NCBI GenBank assembly: GCA_027449805.1
Contig: DAIDKY010000003.1
Location: forward strand, 243-27,213
DNA length: 26,971 nt
From: a bacterium
GTDB lineage: Bacteria > Patescibacteriota > Saccharimonadia > UBA4664
Reading direction: 5' to 3'
The position numbers and the translations under genes were made by a program. The notes under the pieces are model-generated. The model saw only the letters and a list, made by a program, of their open reading frames with translations, was not told where the DNA came from and did no database searches. This document shows positions 1-6,426 of this stretch, one piece after another. The stretch's first letter is position 1; each line of letters opens with the position of its first letter.

Positions 1-510
1 CTCGAAAACTTTCTTCCGGGGATAACCAGCAAGGTTGAACCATCTTACACCAGGTATTACACCGTAATCATCGAGACCGAGAAGCCACTCAGCATACGAG
101 GTAATACTGCGTGGTGTGTGGCGTATAATTACAGCTCTAACGCCAAAGAAGCTCACATTACGAGTATGGGAAACATTGGCTACACCATGTCGCTCGGTAA
201 GAATATCGTCATAGCCTACCTGCGGGTACCCAAGGGGCACACAGAGAGTTACGATGAAGCTTACATCCAAGAGGTCGTTGAGAGGCACTTGAGAAGTGCT
301 TGCGATAGCTTAGAAGTTTTTAAGGTTATCGATACGTATCTATGGGAGCATACGATGCCAAAGTCGAGCAATGAGCTGCTTGCTCGATTACAAGGAGAAC
401 AGGGTAGGGATGGGGTCTATTTTGCCGGAGACCATTTAGGCTCACCGTGTATGGAGGTTGCAATCTACTCCGGAATGAAAGCGGCTAAGTTATTACTGGG
501 TGAAACCTAA
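1..510 (+). CDS. FAD-dependent oxidoreductase, amine-oxidase-like (3' end only)
   Basis: The reading frame is open from the first base to a TAA stop, so this is the last 169 residues of a gene that begins outside the window. The C-terminal segment GVYFAGDHLGSPCMEVAIYS followed by GMKAAKLL is the typical closing FAD-contact motif of flavin amine oxidases and related desaturases (a G-x-x-F-A-G-D, then S-P-x-M-E-x-A, then S-G-x-x-A-A pattern). The N-terminal Rossmann half is missing, so the substrate cannot be told. I considered protoporphyrinogen/coproporphyrinogen oxidase (HemY) because hem genes lie downstream, but the closing motif looks more like a general amine oxidase. The gene ends before a row of hairpins and a T-run. 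Confidence 0.7.
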   Translation, partial: LENFLPGITSKVEPSYTRYYTVIIETEKPLSIRGNTAWCVAYNYSSNAKEAHITSMGNIGYTMSLGKNIVIAYLRVPKGHTESYDEAYIQEVVERHLRSACDSLEVFKVIDTYLWEHTMPKSSNELLARLQGEQGRDGVYFAGDHLGSPCMEVAIYSGMKAAKLLLGET

Positions 511-561
511 CATCATTCACCATCGCCATAATTGAGCTCAAACACTCGGTTCGAAACTTGA

Positions 562-629
562 GGGGCAGCTCGCCCCAAAGAACTTATTCCGCCAGCTGGC
601 GGATAAAGACCCCTAAAGGGAGTTTTTTT
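562..629 (+). terminator. Row of three hairpins ending in a T-run
   Basis: GGGGC (562-566) pairs with GCCCC (572-576). A perfect 16-base palindrome, TCCGCCAGCTGGCGGA, lies at 588-603. A short CCC/GGG stem (611-620) is followed by seven T at 623-629. This is a likely end of the upstream oxidoreductase transcript, although the last stem alone is short. Confidence 0.5.
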
Positions 630-649
630 ATGATCCGAAGCATTGGCTA

Positions 650-678
650 TTGACATAGCGTAAGAACTATGCTATCAT
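650..678 (+). promoter_or_regulatory. Sigma-70-type promoter of the orphan membrane gene
   Basis: TTGACA at 650-655 and TATCAT at 673-678 are separated by exactly 17 bases. Transcription would start near 685, giving a leader of about 60 bases before the ATG at 748. Confidence 0.75.
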
Positions 679-711
679 AGTCATCGTTCAGTCGTTAACT
701 GTGGTCACGAC

Positions 712-746
712 AGCCTCGTGGCGGTACCTCAAATCCAAGGAGTCGG
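712..746 (+). promoter_or_regulatory. 5' leader element shared with the gene at 4991
   Basis: This 35-base stretch carries CCTCGTGG, then a GT and C-rich segment, then CAAGGAGTCGG. The same blocks in the same order occur at 4951-4984. It includes the ribosome site AAGGAG (737-742), five bases before the ATG at 748. The upstream GTG at 718 lies inside this shared leader, which argues against it being the start. Confidence 0.55.
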
Positions 747-747
747 C

Positions 748-1260
748 ATGTTGCCCACGCCAGTCCCATCACACCTGACAGACCTCATGTTCTTCGCAAC
801 CTTCCTCATCGCTACCGGCGGGAGCAAGGCCATGCTCGTGGGCTGGGCCGTTCAGGAGAGCGACCCCATGAGTCGCCTCCAGCCCAGCCAGCGGATGAGG
901 TACTTCTACCTCGCCCTCGGGGGTGCGATCTGCTTCGGCAGCGTGGCCTGCATCATCGTCCTCTACGGGTGGTCGATGTTCGTACGTGGCACCGCTCAGT
1001 GGTTCGGGCTTCCCCTCATCGGATGGGTCGTGGGTATCTGCGTCTGGTTCGGGCTCTTCAGCCCGCTCCTCATCGCTCTCACCGCACGCCACATCTACCG
1101 TCACCCTGCGGCCATGGCCAAGAGGGTACGCGGTGGCTGGGTGGCAACACGCGATGTCCGCAAGGGGTCCTACTCCATGCCCATCTACCGGGTCGAGAAG
1201 ATCCGATTCGGCACGGGGCATGTGACGAAGTGTTACCGACCGACGGGCCGCTACGTCTGA
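748..1260 (+). CDS. Orphan three-helix membrane protein
   Basis: A 170-residue protein that I do not recognise. Three hydrophobic segments lie at about residues 12-35, 52-78 and 88-112. A short loop rich in S, R and Q separates the first two, and a basic C-terminal tail of about 55 residues follows, which would probably lie in the cytoplasm. I chose ATG 748 because AAGGAG stands five bases before it; the frame is open further up to a GTG at 718 inside the shared leader. The gene is visibly richer in G and C than the ddl gene downstream. It has its own promoter and a structured 3' region, so it appears to be a single-gene unit. No function can be assigned. Confidence 0.7.
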   Translation: MLPTPVPSHLTDLMFFATFLIATGGSKAMLVGWAVQESDPMSRLQPSQRMRYFYLALGGAICFGSVACIIVLYGWSMFVRGTAQWFGLPLIGWVVGICVWFGLFSPLLIALTARHIYRHPAAMAKRVRGGWVATRDVRKGSYSMPIYRVEKIRFGTGHVTKCYRPTGRYV

Positions 1261-1279
1261 TGCTTGCACGTGATCCTTC

Positions 1280-1334
1280 GGGGTCTGAAGAAGGGGTTTG
1301 TTTACGCAAACACTGGTCTTCGGACCCCTTCTTC
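1280..1334 (+). other. 3' RNA structure with two mutually exclusive stems
   Basis: GGGGTCTGAAG (1280-1290) can pair with CTTCGGACCCC (1318-1328), 11 pairs with one G-U. Alternatively GAAGAAGGGGT (1287-1297) pairs perfectly with ACCCCTTCTTC (1324-1334), also 11 pairs. The two stems share bases and cannot form together. Inside lies GTTTG/CAAAC (1296-1300 with 1307-1311), and a small GGTC-TTCG-GACC hairpin (1315-1326) is a third option. No T-run follows, so simple intrinsic termination is not clear. Confidence 0.55.
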
Positions 1335-1529
1335 ATACCATTAAGGTCCTAACCCTCTCCGCCATACGGCCCCGGGGCACCACTCGAGTTTCGAACAATT
1401 AAGATCCCCAAGTAAAGGTCTTTACCGGCCTGAATTGATTCAAGTCAGCTTGCATGATAATCTATCTCTTTGTTCCGATTTAGTTTAGTACCTATATGGG
1501 AAAAGGCTTTATGAAGGGGCTTAAAGCTG
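1335..1529. other. Gene-free stretch
   Basis: I see no gene or RNA in this part of the 350-base gap. It contains a GC-rich patch around 1366-1380 and then AT-rich sequence leading to the promoter of the ParB-like gene. A 23-codon frame at 1496-1567 overlaps that promoter and has no ribosome site. Confidence 0.4.
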
Positions 1530-1558
1530 TTGTGTATATGACATACACGTATCATAAT
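1530..1558 (+). promoter_or_regulatory. Promoter with an internal dyad, ParB-like gene
   Basis: TTGTGT (1530-1535) and CATAAT (1553-1558) are 17 bases apart. Between and across them lies the dyad GTGTAT (1532-1537) / ATACAC (1543-1548), spacing 5. A dyad there would let a bound protein block RNA polymerase, so autoregulation by the DNA-binding product is a reasonable guess. Confidence 0.6.
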
Positions 1559-1610
1559 ACTCACTAAGCCATCGGGCTGATTTCCAAGGAGATTTTGACA
1601 AGGAGGGATG

Positions 1611-2381
1611 ATGTCGGTTACTTCTCAGGTAATTACACCAATTAGGCCGGGTGAACTGATGGAGTTACCGGTACTGTCATTGGTGATCGGTGATGACTTC
1701 AGACTGGATGACGATCTGGATGACCTGGCCGATCTGACCTCTTCAATCAAAGAACTCGGTGTACTACAACCACTAATAGTACGTCCGAAAGGCGACATTT
1801 GGGAGGTTTGTGCTGGACGGCGGCGTCTGGCGTCCGCTCGGACTGCTGGGTTAGAAACAGTACCGTGCCTCGTAAAGATAATCGATGACAATCGAGCCCT
1901 TGATGAGGCATTGGCCGAGAATCTGCATCGTCGCTCGTTGTCTCCAATTGAAGAGGCACTGGCGTATGCTCGTATGAAGAGCGAAAAAGGGCTTACGCAG
2001 ACAGAAATCGCTCGGCGAGTGGGTCGTTCGCAGTCCCATGTGTCGATGTTGTTGCGGTTATTGGATCTACCCGAGCGCGTTCGAGCGGCCGTCCATGAAG
2101 GTAAGCTCTCCTATGCCACGGCTCTTAGACCTCGTAATCGGACGGGGAGAAGACAGGGAGGGGCCGATAGTCAGCCATTACATAGTGATGAGGGCGCCAT
2201 TGTTTCACACTGGCGTCGGCGTCATGATCGACTTCTGACGGGGCTGCGTGTTTTGCAACGGGCCAATCCCGAAACAGTCGACGAACTCAAAGAGATGATC
2301 GGCAGGGTAGTGAAGCTTGATACGAAGCCTCTCGACGAATTACCTGATGAGCGTGGTGATGACTGGCGTTCATGGCGATGA
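1611..2381 (+). CDS. ParB-like DNA-binding protein (no ParA partner seen)
   Basis: The protein has 256 residues. It shows the ParB/Spo0J N-terminal domain: GVLQPLIVRP (50-59), the nucleotide-site-like GRRRLASARTAG (69-80) and ENLHRRSLSPIEEA (103-116). A KorB/ParB-type helix-turn-helix follows (about 128-152, LTQTEIARRVGRSQSHVSML). After GKLSYATAL the sequence turns into an Arg/Gly-rich stretch that does not look like the usual ParB linker; a frameshift there is possible. ParB proteins bind parS sites and spread as CTP-dependent clamps in DNA segregation, but ParB-like regulators also exist. No ParA is next to it. ATG 1608 is also possible; AAGGAGG at 1600-1606 is better spaced for 1611. It has its own promoter and a downstream hairpin. 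Confidence 0.75.
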   Translation: MSVTSQVITPIRPGELMELPVLSLVIGDDFRLDDDLDDLADLTSSIKELGVLQPLIVRPKGDIWEVCAGRRRLASARTAGLETVPCLVKIIDDNRALDEALAENLHRRSLSPIEEALAYARMKSEKGLTQTEIARRVGRSQSHVSMLLRLLDLPERVRAAVHEGKLSYATALRPRNRTGRRQGGADSQPLHSDEGAIVSHWRRRHDRLLTGLRVLQRANPETVDELKEMIGRVVKLDTKPLDELPDERGDDWRSWR

Positions 2382-2422
2382 GGATAGAGAATACATTCGG
2401 TAATTAGTACCAAGGTTACGGA

Positions 2423-2466
2423 ACAGTAGGAAACTTTAACCTGCTGTCACCGGGCCTATTTTTTTG
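2423..2466 (+). terminator. Candidate terminator after the ParB-like gene
   Basis: ACAGTAGG (2423-2430) pairs with CCTGCTGT (2440-2447), eight pairs with one G-U and a nine-base loop. A run of T (2459-2465) follows about 11 bases later, further than usual. Confidence 0.45.
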
Positions 2467-2522
2467 CCTATAATAATTGAGTTTATTAGTCTTTACTTCG
2501 CCCCCATTATGACTGACTCGAT

Positions 2523-2548
2523 CATATTTAGCAGACAGATTAAATATG
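2523..2548 (+). promoter_or_regulatory. Dyad upstream of the ddl promoter
   Basis: CATATTTA (2523-2530) and TAAATATG (2541-2548) form a perfect 8-base inverted repeat with a 10-base spacer. The centre-to-centre distance of the arms (18 bases) is close to two helical turns. It lies just upstream of the ddl -10 box, where a dimeric regulator could act. Confidence 0.4.
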
Positions 2549-2569
2549 CGATTTATGTCAAGATTGCTA

Positions 2570-2575
2570 TATATT
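2570..2575 (+). promoter_or_regulatory. -10 box, leaderless start of ddl
   Basis: TATATT ends six bases before ATG 2582, and no ribosome site is present. Transcription would begin at or very near the start codon. Confidence 0.5.
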
Positions 2576-2581
2576 TAAAAT

Positions 2582-3487
2582 ATGAAAATACTTGTTCTGC
2601 AAGGCGGTTTTTCTAATGAACGCGAGGTGTCTTTGCGCTCAGGTAAAAACGTCACTTACGCATTAAAAAGATCTGGTCATCGAGTCGTTACGGCTGACCC
2701 AAGTGATATAGGTTTTAATATCAATGTGTTATCTAGAGACGTAGATGTTATCTTTCCTATCCTGCATGGAGCGGGAGGCGAAGACGGGTCGATTCAATTG
2801 GAGCTTGAACGTCTAGGCAAACCTTTTCTTGGCCCGGGTTCCGAGGCTGCTAAACTTAATTTTGATAAGGTGAAGTACAAAGAAAGGTTAGCTGAACACG
2901 GCATATTGACGCCCAATTGGGAGATAGTCGACTGCACAACTTTCGCCGCCTCGAGTCTTGCTCGTAAATCTTATGTTCTCAAGCCGATTAGCGGCGGCTC
3001 TAGTATAGACACCTTTATAGTGCACAATCCCCAGCATCAATCGATAAATCAAAATCGCTTAGATGATGCTTTCAAAGCTTATGGCGAGATGCTCCTCGAG
3101 GAGCTCATTGAAGGCCAAGAAATTACCGTCGGTGTTCTAGATATACAAGCACTACCTGTTATTTTGATAATCCCACCCGGTGGCGAAGAGTTTGATTACA
3201 TTAATAAATACAATGGTAAGTCTCAGGAAATCACTAATCCACCCATGGTGGCAACAGGCATCCAGGAGAAGGCAAAAAACTTAGCAATAAAAATTCATGA
3301 ACTCACGAGCTGTCGACATCTAAGTCGTACAGATATGATTATTGCAGAAAACGGAGCAATATATACGCTTGAAACTAATACCATCCCTGGCCTTACTGAA
3401 CAGAGTTTGTTGCCAAAAGCGGCTGCGGCTGGAGGTATTGATATGCCCACTTTGGTAGACAGACTGGTCGAAATGACTATAAGATAA
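2582..3487 (+). CDS. ddl: D-alanine--D-alanine ligase
   Basis: Joins two D-alanines with ATP to make the dipeptide that ends the peptidoglycan stem peptide; a cytoplasmic ATP-grasp enzyme. At 301 residues it has the usual Ddl length. Visible motifs are SNEREVSLRSG (11-21, with E15), HGAGGEDGSIQ (62-72), KPISGGSSI (134-142), and the C-terminal metal and substrate site LETNTIPGLTEQSLLP (263-278, with E264 and N266). The omega loop reads FDYINKY (204-210), the tyrosine form found in true D-Ala-D-Ala ligases rather than the histidine form of D-Ala-D-lactate ligases such as VanA. The start is leaderless. A VanX-like dipeptidase gene with its own promoter follows 77 bases later. Confidence 0.93.
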   Translation: MKILVLQGGFSNEREVSLRSGKNVTYALKRSGHRVVTADPSDIGFNINVLSRDVDVIFPILHGAGGEDGSIQLELERLGKPFLGPGSEAAKLNFDKVKYKERLAEHGILTPNWEIVDCTTFAASSLARKSYVLKPISGGSSIDTFIVHNPQHQSINQNRLDDAFKAYGEMLLEELIEGQEITVGVLDIQALPVILIIPPGGEEFDYINKYNGKSQEITNPPMVATGIQEKAKNLAIKIHELTSCRHLSRTDMIIAENGAIYTLETNTIPGLTEQSLLPKAAAAGGIDMPTLVDRLVEMTIR

Positions 3488-3495
3488 TGCTAGGC

Positions 3496-3524
3496 TTTAC
3501 AAACAGGTAGAAAATAGTTATTAT
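3496..3524 (+). promoter_or_regulatory. Promoter of the VanX-like gene
   Basis: TTTACA (3496-3501) and TATTAT (3519-3524) are 17 bases apart. The -10 box overlaps the in-frame ATG at 3523, so that ATG cannot be in this transcript. This decides the start in favour of ATG 3565, which has AGGAG six bases before it. Confidence 0.6.
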
Positions 3525-3564
3525 GGCATATCCTAGCAATCCCAACCCAGAACAGGAGTCCGCT

Positions 3565-4806
3565 ATGACTGGCGGCGCTTTAGGTAAGGATTTGGTGTAT
3601 GAGCTGCGGTCGGAACAAGAGGACGCCAGCTCCGTTGACAAGTACGACGACGAACTGCTTCGCCCTATCCCGATCGAGATGGAAAGCGTCGCCGGCTGGA
3701 AGGAGGTGGAGCTGAGGGAGAGCCATGAACCAATGGTTCCGCTTGGCCCGTTTTCGGATAATCACGACATTTTCACTAGCTCGGTCTATTACGGTGAGCA
3801 TAGCAACTCGCCCTACATGAGCGAGGAAAACAGGCTGGAAGGCTCTCTTATCACCATGTTCGTCCGTGATGAAGTGGCGACAATGTTGCGGCATGCTCAG
3901 CAATTGCTACCCGAGGGTTATCATCTCATCGTTCTCGATAGCTATCGGACTCTGGAAGTTCAACAGGCACTGTATGATCACTATTATGATGCTCTTCGCA
4001 AGCAACATCCCGATTGGGATGACGTTGACCTTAGTGCCGAAACCCAGAAGTATGTCTCTATTCCATCTAGGGACGAGACGAGGCCATCGCCGCATAACAC
4101 CGGCGGTTCGGTTGACTTGGCAGTTTTTTCGCTACCTGTCGAGATAGATCGTCGCGTTAAAGAAATCGATGGTCAGATCGACGACCTCAAAGTTTATGTC
4201 CCCGAGGAGTTCGGTCCAGCCGATGAAGCAAGGAATCCGGTTCTACGTAAACTTTATAAACTAGAGATGGAGAAGATTAGTCTTATTCGGCGCTATGCTG
4301 AATTTCTAAACTTTGGAACTCAGTTTGATTACGGCGGAAATGAGGCAGCTTCTAATTACTTTGAGCGACTGGAGCAGCAGAGGCCGTTGTCGGCGGACGA
4401 GATTGATGCTCGTGATAATCGACGTATGCTCTACAACGCGATGGTTCAGGCTGGTATGGAACCTTACGAGGATGAATGGTGGCACTTTAATTCCCCTAAG
4501 TCTCAGATGGGGGCTAAGGTTGCGGGTCAGGACCACGCCGAATATGGTGGAGTCGAACTCACCGAGGGCAACCTCAAACACGAAGAGATGCGGGAGGCTC
4601 ATCGGGCCGGACTCATCCGTATCCAAGAAAGCCTTCTTCAGGGTCTTCACTTCCGTTTGATTGGGAAGCTGGGCCATCCAATGGCGGACGTTTATGAGGA
4701 GCTTATGCAGCTCAATGAAGATGTGGTGAACGAGACGGGTGATCCCCGGCTGACATATCTTCCGAAAGCTGCCGTCATCGAACCACCTGCCGCAGATGTG
4801 GCCTAG
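3565..4806 (+). CDS. VanX-like D-alanyl-D-alanine dipeptidase (M15D), enlarged
   Basis: Zinc dipeptidases of this family split D-Ala-D-Ala. The zinc and catalytic signature is present: SPHNTGGSVD (175-184, ligands H177 and D184) and EDEWWHF (302-308, with E304 as the base and H307 as a ligand). LDSYR (124-128) matches the family's conserved Arg segment. The protein has 413 residues, about twice the size of VanX. The extra length is an N-terminal part of about 60 residues, a charged helical insertion between the two zinc motifs (about 190-250), and about 105 residues after the WWH motif. I see no signal peptide, so cytoplasmic action is likely. With ddl next door, a role in D-Ala recycling or in controlling dipeptide level is plausible. 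The start is set by the promoter and ribosome site described for 3496-3524. Confidence 0.85.
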   Translation: MTGGALGKDLVYELRSEQEDASSVDKYDDELLRPIPIEMESVAGWKEVELRESHEPMVPLGPFSDNHDIFTSSVYYGEHSNSPYMSEENRLEGSLITMFVRDEVATMLRHAQQLLPEGYHLIVLDSYRTLEVQQALYDHYYDALRKQHPDWDDVDLSAETQKYVSIPSRDETRPSPHNTGGSVDLAVFSLPVEIDRRVKEIDGQIDDLKVYVPEEFGPADEARNPVLRKLYKLEMEKISLIRRYAEFLNFGTQFDYGGNEAASNYFERLEQQRPLSADEIDARDNRRMLYNAMVQAGMEPYEDEWWHFNSPKSQMGAKVAGQDHAEYGGVELTEGNLKHEEMREAHRAGLIRIQESLLQGLHFRLIGKLGHPMADVYEELMQLNEDVVNETGDPRLTYLPKAAVIEPPAADVA

Positions 4807-4842
4807 TACTCGAAGTTACTTGATTTTTATCAATTTCCCATT

Positions 4843-4872
4843 ACCCAATGTCAAACGACTGCGGGTTTTTTT
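4843..4872 (+). terminator. Weak candidate terminator
   Basis: ACCC (4843-4846) can pair with GGGT (4863-4866), and the T-run continues to 4872. The stem is only four pairs, so the T-run is the main evidence. Confidence 0.3.
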
Positions 4873-4910
4873 GTGCGATTTGTTATAGAATGAGTTTTTT
4901 CTACATGGTA

Positions 4911-4939
4911 TTGTTGTGCGCATTCGCGTAAGCGATACT
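4911..4939 (+). promoter_or_regulatory. Promoter of the orphan gene at 4991
   Basis: TTGTTG (4911-4916) and GATACT (4934-4939) are 17 bases apart. The transcript would start near 4946, just before the shared leader element. Confidence 0.6.
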
Positions 4940-4950
4940 CTTGCCATGAG

Positions 4951-4984
4951 AGCCTCGTGGTAGTTCCCCGAAACAAGGAGTCGG
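4951..4984 (+). promoter_or_regulatory. Second copy of the shared 5' leader
   Basis: AGCCTCGTGG, GT, a C-rich middle and CAAGGAGTCGG occur in the same order as at 712-746. The ribosome site AAGGAG (4975-4980) lies ten bases before ATG 4991, longer than the five bases in the first copy. Confidence 0.55.
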
Positions 4985-4990
4985 TTCAAG

Positions 4991-5371
4991 ATGTTTCACA
5001 TCAGCCCGTTTGTGACGGCGGCCGGCAACGAGATGCTGTTGGGTCTCTCTGCAAAACTGCATGAACCGATGCTGGAGCATTGGTTGCCAAGACAGTTCGG
5101 CGAGGCGTACGAGGTTGCTACCGGTACGCCTTGGGATCCCGAAACGAGTATCATTGTTGGTGGCGCGTATACGAGCAAGAGCCTGCCGGTCGCTCTTGCA
5201 CTATCGATTCTGGCCTGGGGCGAACAACATCGGCCGCATTCCATTTGGACAAAGGTTGAAGCTGAGCTGCGCCGGCGCATAAATATGGGCGGGTTTACCT
5301 ACGATTTCAGCGTTCAGCTAAACACGGTACCCTCGAATATCGAGAGCAAGCGCAGCAGGATACGGATCTGA
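4991..5371 (+). CDS. Orphan protein with the shared leader
   Basis: A 126-residue protein that I do not recognise. It has no convincing membrane segment or known motif. The N-terminal half is moderately hydrophobic and contains a tract TSIIVGGAYTSKSLPVALAL (about 52-71), and the last residues are basic (SKRSRIRI). The start is set by AAGGAG and by the promoter at 4911-4939. It shares its 5' leader with the membrane protein gene at 748 although the proteins are not alike. Its codon style resembles the other orphan genes of the window. Confidence 0.6.
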   Translation: MFHISPFVTAAGNEMLLGLSAKLHEPMLEHWLPRQFGEAYEVATGTPWDPETSIIVGGAYTSKSLPVALALSILAWGEQHRPHSIWTKVEAELRRRINMGGFTYDFSVQLNTVPSNIESKRSRIRI

Positions 5372-5456
5372 TACCCCGAGTGATCGCCGCATGTCGGCTC
5401 AGGTAACTGGGTCGATTTATTTTAGTTGGGCTCGTCATTGTGCTGGAGGATTGAGG

Positions 5457-5462
5457 TATAAT
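5457..5462 (+). promoter_or_regulatory. -10 box, leaderless start of the flavin reductase
   Basis: A perfect TATAAT ends eight bases before ATG 5471. A GGAGG lies 20 bases upstream of the ATG, before the -10 box, so it would not be in the message. Confidence 0.55.
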
Positions 5463-5470
5463 CGAATCAT

Positions 5471-6154
5471 ATGATACTTAAACTTATTACCAAAGACAAC
5501 CTAGTAGATAACGTCTGGTCGTTTCGATTCGAGCCGAGCGGAGCTATAACCTGGACGGCCGGTCAATTTATTAAGGTTGCGTTACCTCACGAAAATCCAG
5601 ACGAGGAGGGGACCGAGCGTTGGTTTACCGTTTCGTCGGCGCCATTTGAGGGTGTGGTAGAGATTACCACCCGAGTTACCGAAAGCACTTTTAAGCAGGC
5701 GTTATCGAAGCTGCAAATTGACGGTCAACTTGAACTGATCGATCCTCCCGATGGAGATTTTGTTTGGTCGGAGGCAGATCGTCCGGTTGTCTTTGTGGCA
5801 GGCGGTATCGGGATTACGCCTTATCACAGCATGCTTAAACAGCGCGCCAACGATGGTCTGCCGCTTGCAGCCACGCTTATTTATGGAAGTCGCACCGCTG
5901 ATGTACCGTTTAAAGCCGAGCTGGAGGCATGGTCCGCTGGCGATCATCGCTTAGTCGTTCGATACGTCGTTGGCGAGCCGCTTACGGCTGCTAAGCTGGT
6001 TGAGTTGGAGCCTCGATTAAACGACTCGCTGGTCTACGTATCCGGCCCCGAACAGATGGTTGAGGCTATTGGCGAAGAACTAAAGAAGCAAGGTCTCTCG
6101 GAAGCACAGTTGCGACAGGACTACTTCCCGAATTACACTCAATCGAACTATTAG
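5471..6154 (+). CDS. FAD/NAD(P)-binding oxidoreductase (ferredoxin reductase fold)
   Basis: A two-domain flavin reductase of 227 residues that would pass electrons between NAD(P)H and a flavin partner. The FAD domain shows AGQFIKV (30-36) and the R-x-F-T-x-x-S isoalloxazine motif RWFTVSS (50-56). The nucleotide domain shows FVAGGIGITPY (108-118) and YVSGPEQM near 189-196. There is no iron-sulfur domain, membrane segment or signal peptide, so it is a soluble cytoplasmic module whose partner is not in the same operon. The leaderless promoter makes it a unit of its own. A second, membrane-anchored reductase of the same fold lies at 14715. The exact acceptor cannot be told. Confidence 0.85.
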   Translation: MILKLITKDNLVDNVWSFRFEPSGAITWTAGQFIKVALPHENPDEEGTERWFTVSSAPFEGVVEITTRVTESTFKQALSKLQIDGQLELIDPPDGDFVWSEADRPVVFVAGGIGITPYHSMLKQRANDGLPLAATLIYGSRTADVPFKAELEAWSAGDHRLVVRYVVGEPLTAAKLVELEPRLNDSLVYVSGPEQMVEAIGEELKKQGLSEAQLRQDYFPNYTQSNY

Positions 6155-6158
6155 CTTC

Positions 6159-6167
6159 TGATATAAT
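6159..6167 (+). promoter_or_regulatory. Extended -10 promoter of the small acidic ORF
   Basis: TGATATAAT is a TG-n-TATAAT extended -10 element with no good -35. The message would start near 6174 and carry GGAGGT (6190-6195) before GTG 6200. Confidence 0.55.
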
Positions 6168-6199
6168 TCAAGCTGTTCATCAGATCACTGGAGGTCATT

Positions 6200-6322
6200 G
6201 TGGCAGTTGATCGCGTTACCGACGACGAAGCTTCGGTCGTGCCCCAAGGTGTCGACGGCGATGATACACCATGCGAGGAGATGGTGGTCTGCGACGACGA
6301 CCCTTCCAACCCAGACGCCTAG
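6200..6322 (+). CDS. Small acidic ORF, 40 residues
   Basis: A GTG start with GGAGGT four bases before it, an extended -10 promoter 33 bases upstream, and a TAG stop together support a real short gene. The product is strongly acidic: about a third of its residues are D or E and only one is basic. It contains two cysteines (25 and 31) in the segment TPCEEMVVCDDD. It has no membrane segment. The GC-rich codons match the other orphan genes of the window. It sits between the flavin reductase and hemQ. An acidic two-cysteine peptide could bind metal or protein, but that is a guess. Confidence 0.5.
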   Translation: MAVDRVTDDEASVVPQGVDGDDTPCEEMVVCDDDPSNPDA

Positions 6323-6412
6323 CAATCGAACATCCCACCTGATCCAACCATTGCCGCTATCCCGGTGCAACATACGCCGAGGATGGCGGCAAGCTATATC
6401 CAAGTAATCATA

Positions 6413-6418
6413 TATACT
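6413..6418 (+). promoter_or_regulatory. -10 box, leaderless start of hemQ
   Basis: TATACT ends eight bases before ATG 6427, with no ribosome site. It probably drives hemQ-hemE-hemH as one message. Confidence 0.5.
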
Positions 6419-6426
6419 ACAGACAG

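Noticed and set aside
1..510. Reading the partial flavoprotein as HemY/CgoX to complete the heme pathway
   Set aside because: Its closing motif (FAGDHLGSPCMEVAIYSG) fits general amine oxidases better than the C-terminus of coproporphyrinogen oxidases, and it lies far from the hem genes with several promoters between.
769..1269. Long minus-strand frame opposite the orphan membrane gene
   Set aside because: It is the shadow of a GC-rich gene; the plus strand has a promoter, ribosome site and membrane-helix pattern, while the minus frame has none.
1366..1380. tRNA-like GGGGCACCA end in the gap after the first orphan gene
   Set aside because: No T-arm, anticodon arm or matching acceptor strand is found at the right distance on either strand.
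1496..1567. 23-codon basic ORF overlapping the ParB-like gene promoter
   Set aside because: It has no ribosome site, only a weak -10 match, and covers the promoter; chance is more likely.
3523..3564. Earlier ATG for the VanX-like gene
   Set aside because: The ATG at 3523 overlaps the -10 box of a good promoter; ATG 3565 has AGGAG six bases before it.
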